From contig NC_037597.1 of assembly GCF_003073045.1 (NCBI RefSeq), forward strand, positions 10,389,217 to 10,453,216: a stretch of DNA of 64,000 nucleotides, written 5' to 3'. A program made the position numbers and the translations under genes. How positions within the stretch are numbered: position 1 is the first letter of the stretch; each line of letters opens with the position of its first letter. The stretch is from Pomacea canaliculata. Its lineage: Eukaryota > Mollusca > Gastropoda > Architaenioglossa > Ampullariidae. Of the stretch, positions 59,403 to 64,000 are shown piece after piece. Under the pieces are notes generated by a model, which had not been told where the DNA came from, made no database searches, and saw nothing but the letters and a program-made list of their open reading frames with translations.

Positions 59403-62400
59403 TTAATGCTGAAAATCTTATGAATAAAAAAAATGCGATGATGTGTGTGTTTATTTTTTATGTTTATTTTCTCCTGTGTTTCTCCCCTTCCACAAAAGTA
59501 GGCGACGGCGTTTCTCACTTCTCCTCTTCATTTGATATGATTCGCGCAAATGTACTATAGGACGACAGTCACGTAGGCGACGATGGATACCCAAGGTAGA
59601 CTCAAATAAATAAGAATTGCTTCTTGTTTAGAATTTCTCACCCGAGGTCTCGATGGTCGTTTTGTTTAGAGCAAAACCATTTGTCGAAAACAATACATGT
59701 TGCAAAACCCGAAACACATGAGAAAGTTTTCCGAAGAGGTTTGAGAATTTCCCCATGGTGTATGGTAAACATCCAACAGGTAAACGAAGCTGTTTCAGAA
59801 ACATTTTCAAGAAAACGTGTTTGCCAAACACTGTATGACTTTAGTCGTCCTCACCGACCGAGAGTCGATAGTTAATAGGGAAAAATCTGTTCTAGGAGTC
59901 AACAGGAACTTTAAAGACCTTCCTCTCAGGCATTATCAAAAGATTATTATGTGTAACAGATAAAGCTTACATTTCGTAAGTTTTGAAGACAGTTGCTAGA
60001 GTAGAGACTGGCTAGAATGGCTGTTAAAAGAAGTGGATCTCGAGGTCTTCACTTGAGGTCTTTACCGTCTGGGACTCAATACATCAACATATTTTTTTAT
60101 TATTATTACAGCTGTACTCGGTGAAGACTGGAAACGTCAACTTGTTCATGTGACAGTGGTTGGAGTGGACTTTTCAAATGACTGGGTTAAATTCAATACA
60201 ATATTCTCAACTCTGAACAAAGGAGCCCCCCACCTCCATTTTTGAGGTACAAGCTCACAAATCAGCAAGTAAAAAAAAAAGATGTCAAAGCCCTGATACG
60301 ACGAAAGTACACGAATGCGCTTCAATCGTAAAGTCTCTTAAATTAATTAGACATTTCCGTTGGCGTTCGTGTAAACCGCTCTCATTCAGGTTGAATTTGG
60401 CTGTTGAAGCCTCCGTTAATTGTTGAACAGCATGTGGGTAACTCGCTGCTAAAGCATATGATTGGGTCTTTTTGAAACAGCTCACCTCAGTCAACCTGGG
60501 CACATGTCATGGTGTGAACTGTCTGAACGAGCAAAGCCTTGTGGTCCTTGATAAACCTTTTGAACCATTTCCTCCTCCCTCCTTCCGCCTCACATGAGAT
60601 TTTAACCCCCTTGCGTCGAACTTTGCAAGAAGGAGAGCTGCAGAAGTGCGTCTATCTTCGGTGGACGGGGGAAGGGAGGAAGCTGCCGATCAGCCAACCC
60701 CAGCGACGAGGCATGGGACCAGCTGCACGCCCTCCCGTCCCCGCCATGACTGTTCTGCTCTTACTCGCCAAAAGTAACTTTATGGAGAGCATGACTCATT
60801 TATCGTGCAAAACAGACACGATCTGGTTAGCACTGATGAGGTGAGGCAATAACCCCACCACCAACCGCCAGGTGACACAGCAGCTAGGGCACCTCCGGCA
60901 GTATACAGGGCACCACTCCATGTCAGTAAACAGGGCAAAATTAGTTGTCACACTGCTACCCCTCAGGATGGAAGACAGTAGCTAAAAGCAGCACAAACCC
61001 TCAAGTAGGCGACAGTAAATCACCTGCTCACCTGCCAAATTTGCAGCCGTCCAAAACCCCCATCTTCTCCTACCTTCATTATCTGTGCAGGTCGGGAATG
61101 TGATAAGAGGACGCATGAGGTGGCCACAAAGAGGCAGAAGGAGATTATGTTACTGCCACCTGCCTGCCTGTTAGACCGTCTGCCTGATAGCCTATTAGCC
61201 AGTCTGTTAGCCAGCCTGTCTGTTAGCCTATTTGTGCGATGGTGTATACGTCCGAGCTGGTTTTGTTTTGATTCACGTCTGCTGCCAGACTTTCTGCACA
61301 AGCACGTGGATGGGAGTGCTCGTGTATGTGCCAAACCGTTTTCTGTGCATCAAGCGAGCTTTGTTTTGATTGTTTATTTGTTTTGAGCGCGTCCATTTGC
61401 TGAGACCACAGAGTTACATACGTTATGTGGGACTTTTGAGCTACAGCAAGCCGTCTGCTTTTCGCACTCTCTTCATGTCTGCTCCTCTCAATGTCATCTA
61501 CACCAGCCCTCGCACAGTCACGCACATGAGAGTGAGGGAGGGATGGGGGATGAGAGAGAGAGAAAAAAAATACGGATAAAGAAAGATTGTGTGTGTTTTA
61601 AAGAGAGAACGCCATCACCATGATTGCACAGATGTTAGCACACCCAAAGCAATAAATCACTAATTATTATGCTGAATTTATTTAAGAGGAAACCACATAA
61701 TCTTCAGACCTGGCTCTCTTTTACTTTCACCACGTCTTACCACCTGCCAAAGAAAGGTCTTTGAAAAAAAAAAACAACAAATCAAACAACTTTGAAGGGT
61801 GGGTGCATGTATGGGGAGGAAAGCATCGTCAAGTTCACTTTTTCTCGTTGAACAAATCACTTCGTGTTCCCCTCACACACACACACACCCCACGGAAAGA
61901 CACGAAAAGCGACTTATTTGCTGTCTCCAGTAATCCGCTCTCTGGGGGTATGGGGTGTGCTCACTAGTACTCGGCAAACTTTTCAATTGTCTGCCATTCC
62001 CTTTCCCATCTTTTTGCCGTTATAAAAGTAATAGCATTTGAATAGACTGTTAACTCAATTTTGGTACTCGATGTATTCATGCGCACACGCACGGTTTGTT
62101 TTCAGCAACTGCGACAAACACAGACTCTCCATTAAACTGCCGACTTCAAAAGAGCTAGAGTTGCAGGGGACAAAACACAGCCGGGTACTTTTAAAGGTGA
62201 GCTGTATTCATCGTCTGGAAGTGCGTGCTTGTCCAGACAGAGGTGAGTGTTGGCTAAGCGTTGAGTGCGATAGTACAGTGCCGCCAAACGGTAGCAGTAG
62301 GTTCGTTGTCCGCACGACGTGAAGTGACGTTGAACTAACGTGGCCCGCGAGAAAATGCGAAATCCGTCAGCATAACCCTTCACCCTGTGCCACACCAGCT

Positions 62401-63184
62401 CACGCGGGACGTCAGATGGTCGGTGGTGTGTACAGACACGCATACACAAGTGCTGAACGTTCGTATTCAAACTGCAAAGAGTTAAATTCAACTGACGTTT
62501 TTATTCGTGTAGTGTGACGAATAGTTCAGCACAGCACAAGGAGACAGACAGAGAGCTAACCCTCTTTTTAAAAAAAAAAAATGTTATCACCGGGTGCCGT
62601 AGTTATGAAGCAAAAATAAGTCGTTTTCCCCAGGGCAAAATAGGAAGCTTAAGGAAATAAGTCTTCTTTCCGAAGTTATAAAGCGATTTCCAGACCCGCG
62701 GGACGCTAGTGAGTGTTTCTTTTATTCCAGGTCAATGTACCACAGGTTTATAATTCTAAGGCTCCAGGAGTTAAAAAAAAATCTTCGGGGTCTAGACATG
62801 GCTTTTATATTATAATTTTGGAAACAATACCTTGACCTTTAGTTCCCCATGCTGTCTCATGGCAACGACTTAACCCTCCATACAAACTAGCGTCACAGAA
62901 GGACGAGGGCGACTTCAATGGGTGGGGAGGGGAAGAAAAGGAAAAAATCATGACAGTAGTTGCTCAACTTTGAAACCATTCAAACACTGAGCTCTTGGAG
63001 TATAATGTCCCCTTTCACTTTGATTACTCAGACAAGGCCATCGATGGTTAATTATGCTTTTAACAACATGTGTCGAGAGAAAAATCGTCCACCTCAACAG
63101 ACAATTAAAATGCTTTTGCGCAACAACATAACCATTCCCCAAACCTTGCAACGCAAAGCAACTTGAAATCAAAATGAAATAAAA

Positions 63185-63375
63185 AAAACAAACTTGAGGA
63201 TCTCCTTTGCGGATGACATCAGCTGTTGTCTCACCAGCAGCAAAGTGCACAAAGCTCACTCGGCTCTCAGAAGAAGCAGCGATGACTAGCCTGACAATCA
63301 ACATCAAGAAGACGGAGGCAATGCGGGTCACCAACAACAAGAAGCCCACTCCAACTACATGGGGAATGTATTACA
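63185..63375 (+). mobile_element. LINE reverse-transcriptase fragment
   Basis: NLRISFADDISCCLTSSK at about 63190-63240 contains the FADD catalytic motif. In another frame slightly downstream, SLTINIKKTEAMRV (about 63285-63328) matches the GLxINxxKTExMR motif that follows FADD in LINE reverse transcriptases. The frame change and small size show it is a dead fragment. It appears distinct from the RT remnants at 2.2-3.75 kb and 15 kb. Confidence 0.6.
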
Positions 63376-64000
63376 GAGATTACAACCAGTACAATTAATG
63401 AAGTGAAGATGAAGATCAATTGATTAGACGAGTATTCCGATAAAATGTAAAGCGATAATAACCACGTACGCGATCAGAAGTGACCGCCGTTTTCATTTGA
63501 GAGATTAGTTTGTGAGAGAAAGTGAAAGTGGTGAGACAGAGGAAGAGGGGAACGAGCGATAGACGTGGCGGTTGGCACCACAATTATCTCCCCCCCTACA
63601 AACGGCCATCAGCGTTTCTCGTCCCCTTTCCTCCCCACCCCCTCCACTGTTCCTGCTTCGTGGAGGAGACCGGTCATTACTTTGGCGACGAGGGGTAACC
63701 GATGCCTTTAAATAGTGCGAGTACCTTAGTCTAATATAATATTTTGTCGTAAACCACCATTACTACATGTAAGAAGGTTTGGGTGAAAGTGTGTGTGCAC
63801 CCATTCGTTCGTGTGTGGTTGAGTAGAAGTTTGTCTTCCTGCGTGTGTGTATCTGTAAATGCATATACATCTATAAATTGTGTGTGTGATTATACCCCTG
63901 TGTGTCCACGTTAAAGACCCGGTGCGTATGCTTGTCCCAGTTCTTTATAACGGAATTCATGTTTCACTAATAGATTCGAATTAAACACTGCATTTAACGC
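63376..64000. other. Non-coding right edge
   Basis: No gene is recognised. GT-rich low-complexity sequence occurs from 63790 to 63900. Confidence 0.4.

Larger units (their letters stand above)
57180..63120. other. Non-coding stretch to the right of the hAT cluster
   Basis: No gene is recognised. Simple repeats include a long A-run at about 58981-59012, a CTGCCTG/CTGTTAGCC-like low-complexity tract at 61155-61225, and a CA run at about 61876-61887. A diverged two-unit duplication lies near 59250-59400 (listed separately). Open frames at 60539-60844, 61020-61525 and 62038-62491 show no family resemblance. Confidence 0.4.

Overview
This is an AT-rich, intron-rich animal nuclear window. Canonical GT-AG introns, a tRNA-type SINE, several LINE remnants and hAT-type DNA transposons, together with divergence from the vertebrate proteins, suggest a lophotrochozoan, probably a mollusc. 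The phylum is an inference; no marker gene in the window settles it.

Four conserved housekeeping or regulatory genes can be reconstructed exon by exon. (1) EIF5, plus strand, coding exons 8569-16392 with non-coding 5' exons from about 6.74 kb, encodes a complete 438-residue translation initiation factor 5. Its leader carries an upstream reading frame that overlaps the main start codon, and its intron 9 holds two related H/ACA-like snoRNA candidates. (2) ERG28, minus strand, 31100-28578, is a complete four-exon gene for the ER sterol-synthesis scaffold. (3) A vasohibin gene (tubulin tyrosine carboxypeptidase), plus strand, 32852-38830, lacks only its N-terminal exon(s). (4) An ANGEL-type CCR4-family nuclease, minus strand, 46223-41370, has six coding exons and one apparent extra base. 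The vasohibin and ANGEL genes lie tail to tail, the arrangement seen at the human VASH1/ANGEL1 and VASH2/ANGEL2 loci.

A fifth, unrecognised gene lies at 25.3-26.9 kb. It has a cytochrome-b5-like segment in one frame and a long acidic protein in the next.

The rest is mostly non-coding and repeat-rich. At 2.2-3.75 kb is a minus-strand LINE remnant. At 5752-5889 is a 138-bp hAT MITE. EIF5 introns carry another MITE and a second LINE remnant. At 29.0-29.3 kb is a tRNA-derived SINE. From 46.2 kb to the right edge there is no recognisable host gene. Here the DNA becomes locally GC-rich (50.3-54 kb) and contains a 2.24-kb hAT-like element with a perfect 8-bp target duplication, bracketed by a second pair of hAT-like termini. 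A third LINE fragment lies near 63.2 kb.

I found no CRISPR array, operon or previously undescribed defence-type system. The most interesting observations are the EIF5 overlapping uORF, the snoRNA pair, the vasohibin/ANGEL microsynteny, and single-base inconsistencies in otherwise intact genes that may be assembly errors.
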